Positions 12,401 to 31,101 are shown, numbered from the stretch's first letter. The stretch: DNA of 64,000 bases from Branchiostoma floridae (GCF_000003815.2 NC_049982.1:7177440-7241439); one strand, 5' to 3'. Numbers and translations: made by a program. The notes: generated by a model not told the origin, from the letters alone.

Positions 12401-13501
12401 GCCCTCCTGACCAGAACGTCGCGGATCGTCTGGTACCCGCTGACGACGATGTGCAGTTCCCGCGCGATCCAAAGGGACATGACGTCACCGTGCTTTTGGG
12501 ATAGCTCGTACAGGACATCTGGGCCAAAGGCAGGCTGGTGGGCCGAAAATGAAATTTAAAAAAATTCAACATTGTTTTTTTTTTCCACACTAGCGGCAAA
12601 CCGAAATATGGTACACGTCGATGAAATTTAAACATCCAGATAATAAGATACGTACGCCATAAAGCAGTTACTCAAGCAACTTGATATGATTTTGGAATTA
12701 AGCTCCCTTTAAGGCGTAACACTGTAGTGTTGTACACTAAGAACAAGCTGCATAAGACCGGGCTGACAAACTACATTTGCCCACACCTTCTTTTATCGAT
12801 GACTTGTGTATGCCATTATGTTTTTTTTAACGTGCTTGAGGTGTGGCTCTCCTCAACCTCTGAGGTTACCGCTACGCCTCACGCATAATGTGACATCTAC
12901 AGGTGGTGCAATTCGTAACACACAACTACAGAGCTCTAGATGACCCGCTGTTACCAGGAATGACAGTGACCTGAAATTGAAGAGCGGCTAAAATTGCAAC
13001 TGGACATTCCTACCTGCGCCAGAAGAACTCCACTCTACTCTACTCTACTACTCTAGTCTACATTGATATCTGTTGTTTAGATCAACAAGATATCTATGTG
13101 CGACTTGTGAACTTTGATCAGCAAACTGGATAGATCGCAGACCACAAGCAAATCGTGACTTAAAAGTAACTCCATACACGATGCACTTTCGATACAAGTT
13201 CTGACAACAGAATGCAGTATATGGCGATGGGTGCAATTTAAACACCAGCCCATCTATCCACGAGATAGTATCAATAACAGTGGGTGTTTATACAAGGTGA
13301 CTTTACTGTCACCACACGTACCGCTTTCGAAGCCAAATACGGGATGTTGCCGAGGACCGGCCAGGCCCAGGGTCCGGGCGGGAGGTTTCTGTGACGCTGC
13401 AGGTACAGGTAGGACAGCAGGCAGGTCGACATGGCCACCAGGATCGTCGGAAGATCCACGTAGTCGCGAACTGTCGCCGCGACCTCCGCCAACGTGAACA
13501 T
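6287..13501 (-). CDS. cytochrome P450, CYP2-clan monooxygenase, seven coding exons
   Basis: Microsomal haem-thiolate monooxygenase; family members oxidise lipids, steroids or xenobiotics with electrons from P450 reductase at the ER membrane. Exons in coding order: 13322-13501, 12321-12534, 11545-12089, 11054-11152, 10425-10619, 9739-9865, 6287-6471. Phases agree throughout and give 1,545 nt, 514 residues plus stop, the normal length. Visible motifs: N-terminal membrane anchor; LPPGP hinge (40-44); I-helix AGTETT (321-326); K-helix EVQR (ExxR, 377-380); FNPDRF; and the haem loop FSVGPRVCLG, with Cys458 joined across the last splice. The start is the ATG at 13501. CYP2-like affinity comes from the hinge, the [18 protein letters not shown] segment and the I-helix; the subfamily and substrate are unknown. 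Exon 4 uses a GC donor. The gene is head to head with the lectin/EGF gene, about 1.9 kb away. Confidence 0.95.
6605..9056. repeat. tandem duplication of a 1.22-kb unit inside P450 intron 6
   Basis: Unit 1 (about 6605-7826) and unit 2 (about 7827-9056) are collinear and highly similar. Both start CTAGAGTTCCACGAAACAC and end with the same ACAC, AAAAAAATTTTC and TAACCA words. Each unit contains CA microsatellites, the word TTCTTGGCGAAGGTAAT and its inverse ACCTTCGCCA near the left end. No coding potential was recognised. The unit boundaries may coincide with an older mobile element because they carry the inverse GGCGAAGGT/ACCTTCGCC words. Confidence 0.85.
9088..9441. mobile_element. MITE with 9-bp target duplication in P450 intron 6
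   Basis: The termini are TAGCCTGG...CCAGGCTA, with imperfect inverted homology for about 45 bp (for example CCCCA.CC..TCAAG and TCTATCGTG-like words on both sides). The direct repeat GTAAAAAGG lies immediately outside both ends (9079-9087 and 9442-9450). There is no transposase. The 8-9-bp duplication points to a hAT- or Mutator-type source; the superfamily is not resolved. Confidence 0.8.
9739..9865 (-). CDS. P450 exon 6
   Basis: It encodes the meander region with [12 protein letters not shown] and ends in the first part of the haem loop (FSV plus one base). The acceptor is TACCAG|TCCAAT and the donor GTCG|GTGAGT on the minus strand. Confidence 0.92.
10425..10619 (-). CDS. P450 exon 5: K-helix
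   Basis: Sixty-five codons, phase 0 at both ends, carrying the invariant ExxR as EVQR. The acceptor is CTACAG|GTGCAT and the donor CTG|GTACGT on the minus strand. Confidence 0.92.
10640..10790 (-). pseudogene. partial duplicate of the end of P450 exon 4 plus its donor
   Basis: This intron segment repeats 10945-11100. It includes the exon 4 tail ([11 protein letters not shown]), the GCAAGT donor and the following intron words (ACTTCTCTGATGCT on the plus strand). It lacks the I-helix AGTETT part, so it cannot replace exon 4. It lies between exons 4 and 5 in the same orientation, as expected of a small tandem duplication. Confidence 0.8.
11054..11152 (-). CDS. P450 exon 4: I-helix, GC splice donor
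   Basis: Thirty-three codons containing the oxygen-activating AGTETT motif. The donor reads GAAAAG|GCAAGT, a consensus-perfect GC-AG donor. Joining it to exon 5 gives the expected [17 protein letters not shown] continuity, and there is no nearby GT alternative. Confidence 0.9.
11545..12089 (-). CDS. P450 exon 3, long fused exon
   Basis: 545 nt covering the C- to H-helix region, including the W-R-x-x-R C-helix pattern ([17 protein letters not shown]) and [15 protein letters not shown]. It corresponds to what vertebrate CYP2 genes spread over several exons. The donor is GAG|GTTTGG, phase 0. Confidence 0.9.
12321..12534 (-). CDS. P450 exon 2
   Basis: It begins [19 protein letters not shown] and ends in ATK with phase 1 (AAAG|GTGAGG). 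This is the beta-1 sheet and B-helix region of the P450 fold. The acceptor is CACCAG|CCTGCC on the minus strand. Confidence 0.9.
12600..12700. repeat. dispersed short repeat, copy near 25615-25690
   Basis: Shares AAAGCAGTTACTCAAGCAAC, GATATGATTTTGGAA and neighbouring AATAAGATAC words with 25615-25690. Both copies are intronic. It is probably a fragment of an interspersed element. Confidence 0.55.
12722..13321. other. P450 intron 1, distal part, no feature recognised
   Basis: Apart from the short dispersed repeat next to exon 2 and a CTACT-rich simple stretch near 13030-13060, nothing interpretable is visible. Confidence 0.4.
13322..13501 (-). CDS. P450 exon 1: membrane anchor and proline hinge
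   Basis: Sixty codons from the initiator ATG, phase 0 at the donor (GCG|GTACGT on the minus strand). It encodes a short acidic N-terminus, one hydrophobic anchor segment and the LPPGP hinge that positions the catalytic domain over the ER membrane. A broken copy lies at 4050-4313. Confidence 0.92.
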
Positions 13502-15417
13502 TTTGTAAGGCTTGTGTCCGACGAAGACTGTCTATGACCGTACGGTGGTTTGGAGTTTTCGTGTCGAACTTTGACCTGCGGGACAAACCACTACGGAAAC
13601 AGGGGAGCCTATCGTAATATCGGAAGTTTTTATGTCGGCATACATTTGCATAGAATCAAAATACCTGCTGCGAAGGTGTATCTAAAAATGAACCTATCAA
13701 AATTTGGTTCATAGGTTGGTTTGAAATGTAATGGAGAACGAAAATGTTTCGAAGAAAATATGGAAGGACCCCAGGACAGTGACCGTTAGAACGATGACCC
13801 TTAGATCCTGGTTATCCATTAATATCAGTCATGTCAGTTGTTCAACTGGTGATTACCCTTCAAGGATTGGAATCCAAGGGACCAGCTGTTGAAAATGGGG
13901 CAAATCATGATAACTTTAGATCCAACCTCTGCTTGAAGAGTAAATGGATGTTCCTCGGTCGAATGTTTACATTTCTCCCACCATGTTTCAATACTTTTCT
14001 TGCTCGCATTTGTATGTTTAGGGGAGACGTAACCATTCGAATTTTCCCCAGTAATACATACAATCCAATGGGAGAGTTGAGGAAACAAATATGCAATTAT
14101 CTCAAGAATAAAAAGTTCAAGCCATACAAACGTACCCTCAAATTATAGCCTACTATGTCCAGTCTCATCAAATTTATTTGCCAGAATTTCTAAACGGCTA
14201 GTTTTTAGATACACCGCCCTAATCAGAGCCCTTGGGTGGGTCCTTTTGGCTAAAAACAGCATCATCCAGGGGATGATACCACTGTCTCATGCCAAAAAAC
14301 CCCAACTGGTTAAACTTTAAAGGTCAGTATTTTATAACCGATTCAACAAGTTTAGGGTCTTTCCTACCGCTCCCACCCCCAAAATGCCCAGATTTAACAA
14401 AAATCCCACCAAGAAAGGATTTTCAATGGTTTAAAGCAGGCGCTAATTGTTGCGTCTCCCCTTTAGACCGAGTAGGGCAGGGTGGAATCGGTCTGTCTGC
14501 AGGGATCTGCACTGGGAATACTGGACAATCAGACGAATTCAAAGCGCCATAGGGTCAGTTCTGTGCCGTGCATCACATGACGTGGTCACCTGTTATCAGA
14601 CAAGTCTCAATTGAATATTATTTTTAAAAATTCTTCACGCAAATGCACGTCGGGTCTAAATCTTATTTCACGAAATGTTGGATTCCATTTTTGATAACTA
14701 AACTCTGAACATAAGAGATAAACAGCTGTACATTTAATACAGGTCCCAGTCTTCCCGGTTAGACTGGCTCAGTGACTGACAGAGTGGCATTTGCATCCTA
14801 CTATCCGTTTTCTTCCGTAGCCATTTGTTGGTTCGTTAGTTTGTTACCAAAGCAGAAAACAAGAAAAATGACTGGATATTTCCTGTGATTTTTGTAGTCA
14901 AAATCTTTAGCGCAACTGACACATAAGCCCTCTAACAGCTTCTCAAACTCCACGCCCTCTAACAGCTTAATTCAAAACTACATAGAACATTGCTACTTGC
15001 GCGCCGAGGTAGTGTGATGAGGATAAACAAAAGAATTACATTTTGTCATGGCAGACTTAATCGGAACTTCATAGGATTCGAATAAGCAAGCTAGAGCACC
15101 TAACTGCTAAATATTTTGCCCTATACTATCGCGAAACTCTTTCTTTTTGTGGGATCTTTTTGCTTAGAAGGTTGTCCAATCTGTCCCCACTGCTTCAGGG
15201 CCTGGCCGGCCGCCCCGTGAAATTGTTACCAAGGTCGACGTTTCACGTTTGGCCATTAGACCTCCGTCAGTGCACATACACTAGTGTAGCTCGATCGCGT
15301 CTCACCGGTCAGCTGCGTGGTTCCCATGGCCCTACACCCCACCGTAACCTTGTCGCGCACAGTACACAGCACATCGCGCACATCACGGCTCTGTAGTCAG
15401 CCCAACAACCAGTCAGG
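13502..15417. promoter_or_regulatory. divergent intergenic region between the P450 and lectin/EGF genes
   Basis: The P450 starts leftward at 13501 and the lectin/EGF gene starts rightward at 15418, so both promoters must lie in this 1.9 kb. No convincing TATA box was found. The last 250 bp (15170-15417) are GC-richer than the rest, which suits a TATA-less promoter of the lectin gene. Small frames here show no recognised domain. Inference from gene arrangement only. Confidence 0.45.
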
Positions 15418-22920
<7,503 letters not shown>

Positions 22921-23037
22921 CACGTGACCACACATGAACACCTGACTGAAGCTGCCAACTCCCATTGTATCAGTTTTTGGCCACTTGAATTTTTGTCTCA
23001 GATATTGTGGTTGGAGTAACGTTTCTTCTTCAAATCA

Positions 23038-23043
23038 AATAAA
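23038..23043 (+). terminator. polyadenylation signal AATAAA of the lectin/EGF gene
   Basis: Canonical hexamer 118 bases after the stop codon, with AT-rich flanks. Plausible cleavage would follow near 23055-23065. Confidence 0.6.
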
Positions 23044-23069
23044 TTTACTTAAAAATTTATTTCCGGATT

Positions 23070-24701
23070 ATTTCATCTTTTAGTTCTACGCACCACACGC
23101 AAGGCCCCCATGCCACTAAACGGGGATCGCACTGCGCTCTCACTGCGACCTAAATAGGATAAGTGTAACCATTGATTTCATACTGGGTTGATCATACAGC
23201 ATGTAAAAGTGTGACTGAGAGAACAGCAAAACACAAAAAGTGTAAAAAAAATTGTTTCTTTTTTATACAATTCGTTGAGCGATCTTTCAAATTTTAGTTC
23301 GCACAGAGAGCGCGACAAGAGTATAAATGGACATGTGATGAGTGAGTGAGATATTCCATGTATGATATAAGCGCATGGTTTCTTTCTCTGGACTGAAACA
23401 GTTTCTTCCGACCTGTACGCCGGTCCACGACAATGTTAACATATAGACTGCAACGAAATGGAAATACTTATCAGAAACAGAATTCACACTACTAGTGAGG
23501 TACACTGGTATTACTTGCCAAGCTGGCAACTACATTCATGGCTTCCATATTGGTGGTACTTTTACTGCTATCCGACAATTTTCACTTCTGCAACTATAGT
23601 CATCATGGGCTACTTCCCTTGTCTACAAGTACGATTATTAGTCTACAACACAACATGCTTGCCTATTTTGGTCTATCTGACCATCCTCGAACAGACAATT
23701 TTTTTCTGAATTCAGGCAAAAATTAATGAGCGCGCTGATGTCATCCATAAAATTTGCTTGATGTGGCCTTATAAAAAATCATGACAACATAGCGGCAATA
23801 TTACCTTTGTCGTTAAAGGTACTTGGGGGGAAATTTTGTGAAATTATGGCATTTTGCCGGTTGATGGCATAGTATGGGGTTTTAAGAAAATGTTTTTGCA
23901 AAAAAGAAAAAGAATTTTGTCCATATATGGTGTCATTATCTGACCCGTTGCGTCACTCTTCCCAGCTAGCTTTGGGCTTCTTGAGTTCTTGAGGGACAAG
24001 GTCATTAGGTCAAAGTGCACCAGTGTTTACGCCTGGGTCTGTAGCTAGAAACTCGCCGTATCGAATTTCCCGAGACAGTATGGACTGATTACATAATAAT
24101 CCACTACCAGAAGGTGAGTTTTTGTTACCAAAACGTATGAATGGTGAGATATGATGCCTTGTTTTTGTCTATCTTTCCATATGTTTCCGTTCTTACTTTA
24201 AGGCTAATGCTGGCCTCTTCCCTTTAGTAGTTTTGTTGGGGGACAGGTGTCGACAGCCGGAATGAGGCATAAGATTTTTTTTTAAGACGTCAAATGCGGC
24301 TAGTAAATGTATCCTCGTACTCTTAACGATTCAGAGAACCTCATGGACTTCAATCGAAGTGTCAAATTGTATCTAGATATGATTTTCACCGAGACAAAGT
24401 TGACCTTCAACATGCTTGCTTAATATAATATGCCTTATTTTGGCGTAGATTTCGCACTGCATGCTACCGATACCGTCTACTTCCGGGTTTGCCGACGCCA
24501 CCAACGGTTGAGCTGGTGCTGACAGCACTTTCATTAATCCTCATTGATGGTTTTTGTGCGGGTCGTGATACATTTTTTATGCGCAGGGAGGACATGTTTG
24601 ACTTTGAAGCTTGCATCCGTGTAAGGATTAAACGTTTTCTCAACCGTGAGCTCGTACCCAGGGAACATGTTGCATTTAACCTGATCTCGTACACAGGAAA
24701 C
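23070..24701. other. intergenic and 5' leader of the dehydrogenase gene
   Basis: No supported gene. The dehydrogenase frame is open upstream of 24702 to 24489, but that extension does not look like a dehydrogenase N-terminus and is probably 5' UTR. Confidence 0.45.
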
Positions 24702-27700
24702 ATGGAGGTCTTCACCTTACTTGAGGTCATCGCTGTCTTATGGGTGACGTATTTGGTGTTAAATTGGTGGCTGGAGAGACGATATGTATCACAGGTCGGT
24801 TTGTTGACGGTTCGGCATGATATTTGGAACATGTATAGAAGTTACAAAAAAGGTCAAGTTCGATAATGGGTCTCCTAGCGGCGAGTTACGGTAATGCAGT
24901 TGAGCTTTAAACTTGAAGGTCAAATTTCTAAAGTTACATTTGTGATTAAGGGTTATGTATGCGCGTGTAATGCGTGTAATGCGTGTAAAGCTCACAGACC
25001 GCATATGGACAGGGAATCTGGGTCAACGGGCGAATCACTTCCAACGCGTAGAAATACAGGCAAGGAAGTGACACTCGGGCCCAAAACCAATTTGCACCAA
25101 AAACACATCACTTCTTACGCTTTTTAGTCATGCCAGTATCAAATGCCACTCCGCAGCAGATTATGAGAAATTTGAACTCAAACACGGACCCTCGAGACCC
25201 TTTCGTCACATTTTTGTCGCGCACTATCTTTTTTTTATCAGGTAAAATTTGACTTTAAGGAGTTTTATTTGTATGTTAGCTGACAGACAAAACCGTTCTA
25301 ATCACGGGGTGTGACACGGGCTTCGGGAACCTCCTGGCCAGGCGGCTGGACCAGCTCGGCCTGCGGGTGTTCGCGGGCTGTCTGACCGAGGCCGGCGTGG
25401 CAGAGTTACGGCAGTCCTGCTCCGAACGGCTGCAGCCGATCCGGATGGACGTCACCAGCTCAGACAGCGTGAAGACTGCGTTTCGTGTGGTGGAGAAGGC
25501 TGTGGGGAGTAAAGGTGGGCATATTTCCCGATGGACAAGATCTTTCAGTTTTCATTATTCCATCTTCTGGTCAGATGTTTCTATCAGTGCTTCGATACGT
25601 CGATGAAGGTTAGACATCCAGGTAATAAGATACTCCAAAAAGCAGTTACTCAAGCAACTGGATATGATTTTGGAAATTTTTAGATTTTTTTCATCAGTGC
25701 TGATTCAGAGAATGGTAGAAGGAGGAATTTCTGTAATTCCATTGTCTTTTAAGAACAGACTTTAATATACCTGTAACATATGTCTCTGTGCCGGGTGATA
25801 TATAGATAGGAGCAAATTATGCCTAATTTGCATAATTGGTGCGAAATTACCATACTTTCTTATGTCACATGATAGCAAGTTCCATGCGTATAAATCAAAG
25901 ATGTACATCTCCTGTCATGTTTGAATCATTAAAATGCGGAGGTCATTTGCAGAATTGAATACTAGTATTTGATGTCAACATACAATATACAACAGCATTG
26001 GAAAGAGATTGTCATCTAAAGTACATTATTCTTATCATAATCTTACCGATGAGACAAGAAATTTACAAAATACTCATGAGTTGGAGGTATGAGATCTTCG
26101 TCGAGTTGGAGCCTCCGATGTATTTTCGATATGCTTCAGATATAGTGCGCTTGAGAAGGTTTTGTCTGCGTTTGTTATTCTCTGCCAGGTTTGTGGGGAC
26201 TGGTGAACAATGCAGGCATAGTCGGATCGGGGGTAGGAGCCATGGAGTGGTCAACTGTAGCCGATTACCAGGTTTGTAGCTGATGTATGCCTTTGGCATT
26301 AACGAGGCTTTTAGCTAGGATTTTATTATAGGGAGTCCAAATTTATTGGTGAGTCGTGGTAAGTGACTATTGTAGGGGGGTCCAGGGGCATCCAACTTCC
26401 ATTGTGTAGAGTTTTTGTTGATTTTAAGTTAAAGAATACTGTTACTGAGGTCACAGTAGGAGACTGTGACCACAGATGACCTGGTAGCTATATAGTACCC
26501 CTCGTCAATCAGAATTGCCTTGACATGTGCCTGGCTAAAAGCCTGGCGTTAACGCATTTTTGTACATCCTTGTGGTTGTTGTTAATTTGATATTTCGCAA
26601 AATTCCTCTTGTAAAGCCCAACCAATTGACTTTAACGATAATGGCTAAGCCTTTGGCACTTTGCAATGATGGTAGTGCTACATGTAGGCAACATGTTGGA
26701 GACTGTGGAAAGCGCACAGGTGAACAGAATTCACAATATATTCACTTGCAACAAAACATGAAACGTTCAACGTACAAGGAGTAAGTTAACGACAAAATCT
26801 GTACATTTTACGATAGCCGGCGATCTACAATATTAGTATTTATCTATCAATATCATAACGCATGCATTTGCTCATTAACAGCTATACATTAACAGCATGG
26901 TCGCCATCCTTTCTTTATTTGGAAATGGAGCTGGGAAAGTGATGCCTCTGAATGTCATCCACAAGTCAGTGTGTCCTTAAGGGGCACAACATCAATTGTA
27001 GATGTAGTGTTCTTCATAACTTTTAGTTTTTTCCTCTGTCATTTGCATCCCCAGGCCGTCATAGATGTGAACTTGCTGGGGATGATTGACGTCACCAGGA
27101 CTTTTCTACCTCTTCTCAAGAGGTCACGTGGCCGTGTCGTCAACGTCGCAAGTGTTGCTGGGAGGCTGGCCTTGAACTACATCACACCTTACTCTGTCTC
27201 CAAATTCGGCGTGGAGGCGTTTTCCGACTCCCTGAGGTGAAAATACCTATATGTATCTGCTCGGATATGATGTTTACTTTATAGATATAATCTTACCATT
27301 ACACTATAAACTCTTAGAAGTCTTAGATTATTGCTATGGTTTAGACTACAACTTCCATTGTCATTTGTCATCTTTGTTATTTATAGAACGAGACACACAA
27401 ATTCACCCTTCATTTTGGTGCGCTGGTGGACTTGGGTTACATCTTTCTTAAGTTGGAAACGGAGGGCAATTAATGCCCCTGAATGTCATCAACATAATCA
27501 AGTCAGTGTGTCCTTAAATCACTCATGGGACAAAAACAACTGTAGTTTTCTTCATTAATTTTAGTTTTTCCTCTGTCATTTGCATCGCCAGACCGTCCTT
27601 CGTTGCCGATTTATACAGTAGTTATTGTACCAGTAGATGCCTTAATTTGTACCTTGAGGAACTGTTGCAATAAAGTTATGCTATTGTTGGTAATGAAATC

Positions 27701-28853
27701 ATTTGTGTTTTCTTCCTCCATAACTAACACATCAATTGTTTTTAACCCTGTCAACTGTCAACCCTGTCGTGCGTCCAGACGATCCATGAGGTGCTTTGGG
27801 GTGAAAGTTCACATCATCGAGCCTTCATTTTTCCGGACAAACATCAATAACATGGAGGTGATCATCCGTCTTCTGGACAACATCTGGCAGCGGCAGAGTC
27901 CAGAGACGAAGAAGGAGTACGGACAAGAGTTCCTACAAGCTAGTGAGTTATTCAAACATCTTGTTATCATGACCATTCATGTAAGAATTTTGGAAAACTT
28001 GATGCTGCCACAAAGTTTCCCCGAGAACCATGTGTGTTAAGGTGAAGGTAATGTGTGCAAATTCTTTTCCACCCTCTCATCTACTAACGCTACTGTCGCA
28101 GGTGCAGGAGACGCCACATGTATGACGGCTCCAGCAGATGCAGATGTTTTATTTGAAGTATCTATCTCCTAGGAGGGCTTCCGACCAAGGCTGCAAGGGG
28201 CTCCTCCTACCCCTGACTCGTTAAGAGAGTTCGCGTTACGTTGACGTTGTTAAATTACGGTAAAATTGTCTTATAAATATGAATGACTCATGTCTCATGT
28301 ATAGCGGGTGCGCCACGCCCGAACATGCCCCTAAGGCTTGTCACTGCGCTAGCCAAAGCTATGTACTCATTTTCACCTGAGCCAAGTGACGTAAGTCGTG
28401 TAAAATACCTACGCCCCCCCCCCCCCCAAGCCAAGGGTACAAGATCACTGACATGACAGGTTCGAACTTGGAACCTTTTGGGCCTGAGCCCAAAGCGCTG
28501 CCGATTACGCTGGTTGGTCATTGTATTTATAATCTGAACATGCAAGTAGCTGGTAGGGGTTCTGACAACCGACCCTCCATAAGAATTACATACTAACAAT
28601 TGCTTTATATCTATCAACAGCGAAGGACGTAATCATAGCTGGAGATGGGAGAAAGTTGGATCCAGTAGCTGTTGTCGACGCTATGGAGCATGCGCTGTGC
28701 GCTACCCGCCCCCGTAGCCGCTACGTTGTGGGCTGGGATGCATGGCTGGTCTTTGTTCCCATCTCCTGGCTTCCTACCGAACTGGGCGACTTGGTGTTAC
28801 GGGTGTTAAGTCCAAAAATAACACCAACGTGTTGTAGGAAGGGTGGAGAATGA
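24702..28853 (+). CDS. short-chain dehydrogenase, retinol dehydrogenase / 17-beta-HSD6-like (SDR9C type)
   Basis: NAD(P)-dependent oxidoreductase, probably acting on retinoids or hydroxysteroids at the ER membrane. Six exons: 24702-24794, 25280-25514, 26189-26271, 27055-27236, 27779-27942, 28621-28853. Phases agree (0,1,0,2,1) and give 990 nt, 329 residues plus stop. N-terminal hydrophobic anchor ([18 protein letters not shown]); cofactor motif TGCDTGFG (40-47); NNAG (116-119); catalytic Ser170 in NVASVAG; Tyr183 and Lys187 in [14 protein letters not shown]; and the C-terminal [20 protein letters not shown] signature of the RDH/17-beta-HSD6 group. The start was chosen at MEVFTLL because it opens the anchor; a longer frame upstream (24489) lacks family resemblance. 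The exact substrate is not readable. Confidence 0.94.
27445..27598 (+). repeat. duplicate of the 3' end of dehydrogenase intron 3, with acceptor
   Basis: Repeats 26911-27060, including GAATGTCATC, AAGTCAGTGTGTCCTTAA and the polypyrimidine/acceptor block TTCCTCTGTCATTTGCATC.CCAG. The exon 4 body does not follow: only a CCGTC stub remains after the acceptor. It lies in intron 4 and could act as a decoy acceptor. Confidence 0.82.
28360..28525 (-). mobile_element. tRNA-derived SINE in dehydrogenase intron 5
   Basis: On the minus strand it has an A-box-like GCGTAATCGGCAGCGC, a B-box AGTTCGAACCT about 45 bases later, a poly-G run, then TTTACACGACTTACGTCACTTGGCTCAGGTG. The last block corresponds to the core of the SINE at 62080-62350. 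The poly-C run on the plus strand (28416-28430) is internal to it. Confidence 0.7.
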
Positions 28854-29145
28854 AATGCACTGTTGATGATGAACTGGTTCATTTGGTACATAGCACAGCT
28901 ACATGGTACATCGTCGTATCCCTAGGCCCAAATTGCAGTGTACTAAAATAGATCACCTCACCAGATGGTATGTAAAACACTTGTCTATTCATATCTAAAA
29001 GACTTAGACAGACATTCTCACAAAGCTTTCAGGAGTCAATGAATGTAGCGAATAGACCAGAAGTTTGCATTTATCCAGATGGTCATATTATATTATACTA
29101 TCATATGATATCATATTATATAGAATCTGGAGAGAAACAGAGGAA

Positions 29146-29151
29146 AATAAA
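29146..29151 (+). terminator. candidate polyadenylation signal of the dehydrogenase gene
   Basis: AATAAA 293 bases past the stop codon, in AT-rich sequence. Confidence 0.45.
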
Positions 29152-29757
29152 AGAACATATAATAATCCTACCTGAAGAACATATGGAGTGAGTTTTTGTG
29201 GTTGTTTGGGGTATTTTGTCTGATTATAGGCATTTTGATAAGCATTAAATATACTATTTTGCAGACATTATTACTCGACAATAGTAAACGAATTCGGAGA
29301 ATTACATCTATTTATCTTTAGGCTGTAGCCGGCTACTGTCGTGGAAGAGAGGCGTTCACTATACCCGCTATGGTGCCGACCGTGGATAAGTTAATAGTGA
29401 CGCCCTCTGGTGGTTTGGATTTAATTTATCCTTATAGTTGTGCCGATGAGACAAAGATCAAGCAACCCCATAATGGCCACAGATGGAAATGTTGGAGGCG
29501 GAAATCTTCAGGTAAATCTATAAGCATATAAAAACGGATAAGACTTGTGGACTTTTGGCGCACTGAAACGCTCCTGCATGACATCATGATCACATTTGCA
29601 TTGAAGGACAAGTCACCTTTTCGAAATGGTTTTAATCAGTCTAATAATTTGCCATGCAGTCTATAAACATTTACAGCACCCGTAAATTTTGTGTGCTTAG
29701 GTAAGGTAATTATATTTTGTTTTTATGCATTACTTTATCATTTATTTTTCTCCCCAG

Positions 29758-30235
29758 ATATGGACTTGCGCAACCCACAACCTGTACTGTATAACTGGGT
29801 TTGTGGACCAAAAGATCGAGATCCACTGTGAAAGTACCACCCTTTACTATTTCATGTAAGGACTTTAACCTTAGTAGTCTCCAAGTAGACCTTACGGTGC
29901 CTTAGAGATAGTATCAAAGCTGGCCCAGGAGTGTAGCCGGTCAAAGGGAGTCAAACGGGCACCTGGTGCCGCTATACTAATTAAGTCCCTTGCCAGCTTT
30001 GGTACTATCTCTAAGGCACCGTAGGGTCTGCTTGGAGACTATTTTAACCATGAAATGTTCCCTATATATCTATCCTGCATTCTCAATTGCTTTCCTGTCA
30101 TGAAATTGATTCCTATCTTGTGCATTACGTACCGGGATGAGTATCAGGTCTGATTAGTGTACGGTGTCCTCTTGCGGTCCCGGTTGGTACTTCAAGGACG
30201 ATGGTACGACTGGGTTCTCCTGTATTCATGGCTGA
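29758..30235 (+). pseudogene. decayed copy of the last two exons of the lectin/EGF gene
   Basis: 29758-29833 matches exon 22000-22077 (DMDL.NP.P..YNWVC) with its acceptor, but cysteine codons are lost and a deletion shifts the frame. 30133-30235 matches the terminal exon (SSCGPGWY ... GFSCI.G stop) but has an in-frame TAG. Similarity continues into the 3' UTR to about 30345. No other exon of that gene is found here. A 163-bp hairpin MITE has inserted between the two remnants. Confidence 0.85.
29877..30039. mobile_element. palindromic MITE with TA target duplication
   Basis: GTCTCCAAGTAGACC...GGTCTGCTTGGAGAC, with about 50-bp arms (CGGTGCCTTAGAGATAGTA pairs with TACTATCTCTAAGGCACCG). It is flanked on both sides by TA, consistent with a Tc1/mariner-type source. 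The interior is about 60 bp of non-coding sequence. Confidence 0.82.
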
Positions 30236-30518
30236 CACTTGACCGCACATCATCACGGGGTTGAAGCCGTTCGACCGCCATTGTTTCAGCTCTTCGCAAG
30301 TAAAGCTTCATCTCAAATATAGTGATGGATTAGTGTTTTTTCCTTCTTTGTAAATCACACAGATCGATCAAAGAATTTCATAGATCAAGAACGAAGTTGT
30401 TTTGAGTATGTTTTGTGTCTCACTTTTGCTGCATCACGTGCACGTTTCCTCGTGCGTGCTGGAACCTGGCGAAAACAATGTGATCTTGAGTAGGTGAGTT
30501 GACACGAAGCCAGGTTAA

Positions 30519-30814
30519 CATAAAGCTAAGGGTACAACCCGCCGTACGTGCAAATACGTGCTGTCTACTTGACAAAACGTGGGCAATCTTTTGGGATCCG
30601 TAAGAACAAGTAGGGAATCCGACGGATTTTGCAGCACACAGACACGCCGTAGAACTTAACATGTAGGCAAAACTTTGTGTTGCTGTGTTGACGTACTCCC
30701 TCCCTGCTCTTGCCAGTCGTTCCCCGCGTTTTCAGAAATACGTGGCGGAAGTGGCCTCCAAAAAAACGCACGGACAAATTGTACGTACGGCGGGTTGTGC
30801 CAATAGCTTAAGTC
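30519..30814 (-). mobile_element. MITE family A, copy 2 (inverse of 20728-21064)
   Basis: Ends GGGTACAACCCGCCGTACG / CGTACGGCGGGTTGTGCC. The interior words match the first copy in reverse. It is flanked by a diverged direct repeat of about 40 bp (30379-30420 and 30847-30888; AACGAAGTTGTTTTGA). Confidence 0.8.
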
Positions 30815-31101
30815 ACGTAGGCTTGGTGCGACCGCTAATATCTTCATAGATTAGGAACGAAGTTGTTTTGAATATATTTTGTGTATAAGTTCCCTTTTGA
30901 ATCAAAGATGTGGTTTGCAAGGAAGTACATCGAGTGACGGGTGACGATACAAACGAGTTCGACATGCACATATGCACGCTCGTATTTAGTATCGCCCAGA
31001 CAGCCATCCCGTATAACTGGTTTGTGAAATTTTCGATCTCTGTATACAAAAGGCACATGTGTAGAGTCACTGCGTCATTGACTCCGAACCTGTCACCGAA
31101 C

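Noticed and set aside
24489-24701. Longer N-terminus for the dehydrogenase
   Set aside because: The extension is unlike this family; the methionine at 24702 opens the usual membrane anchor.
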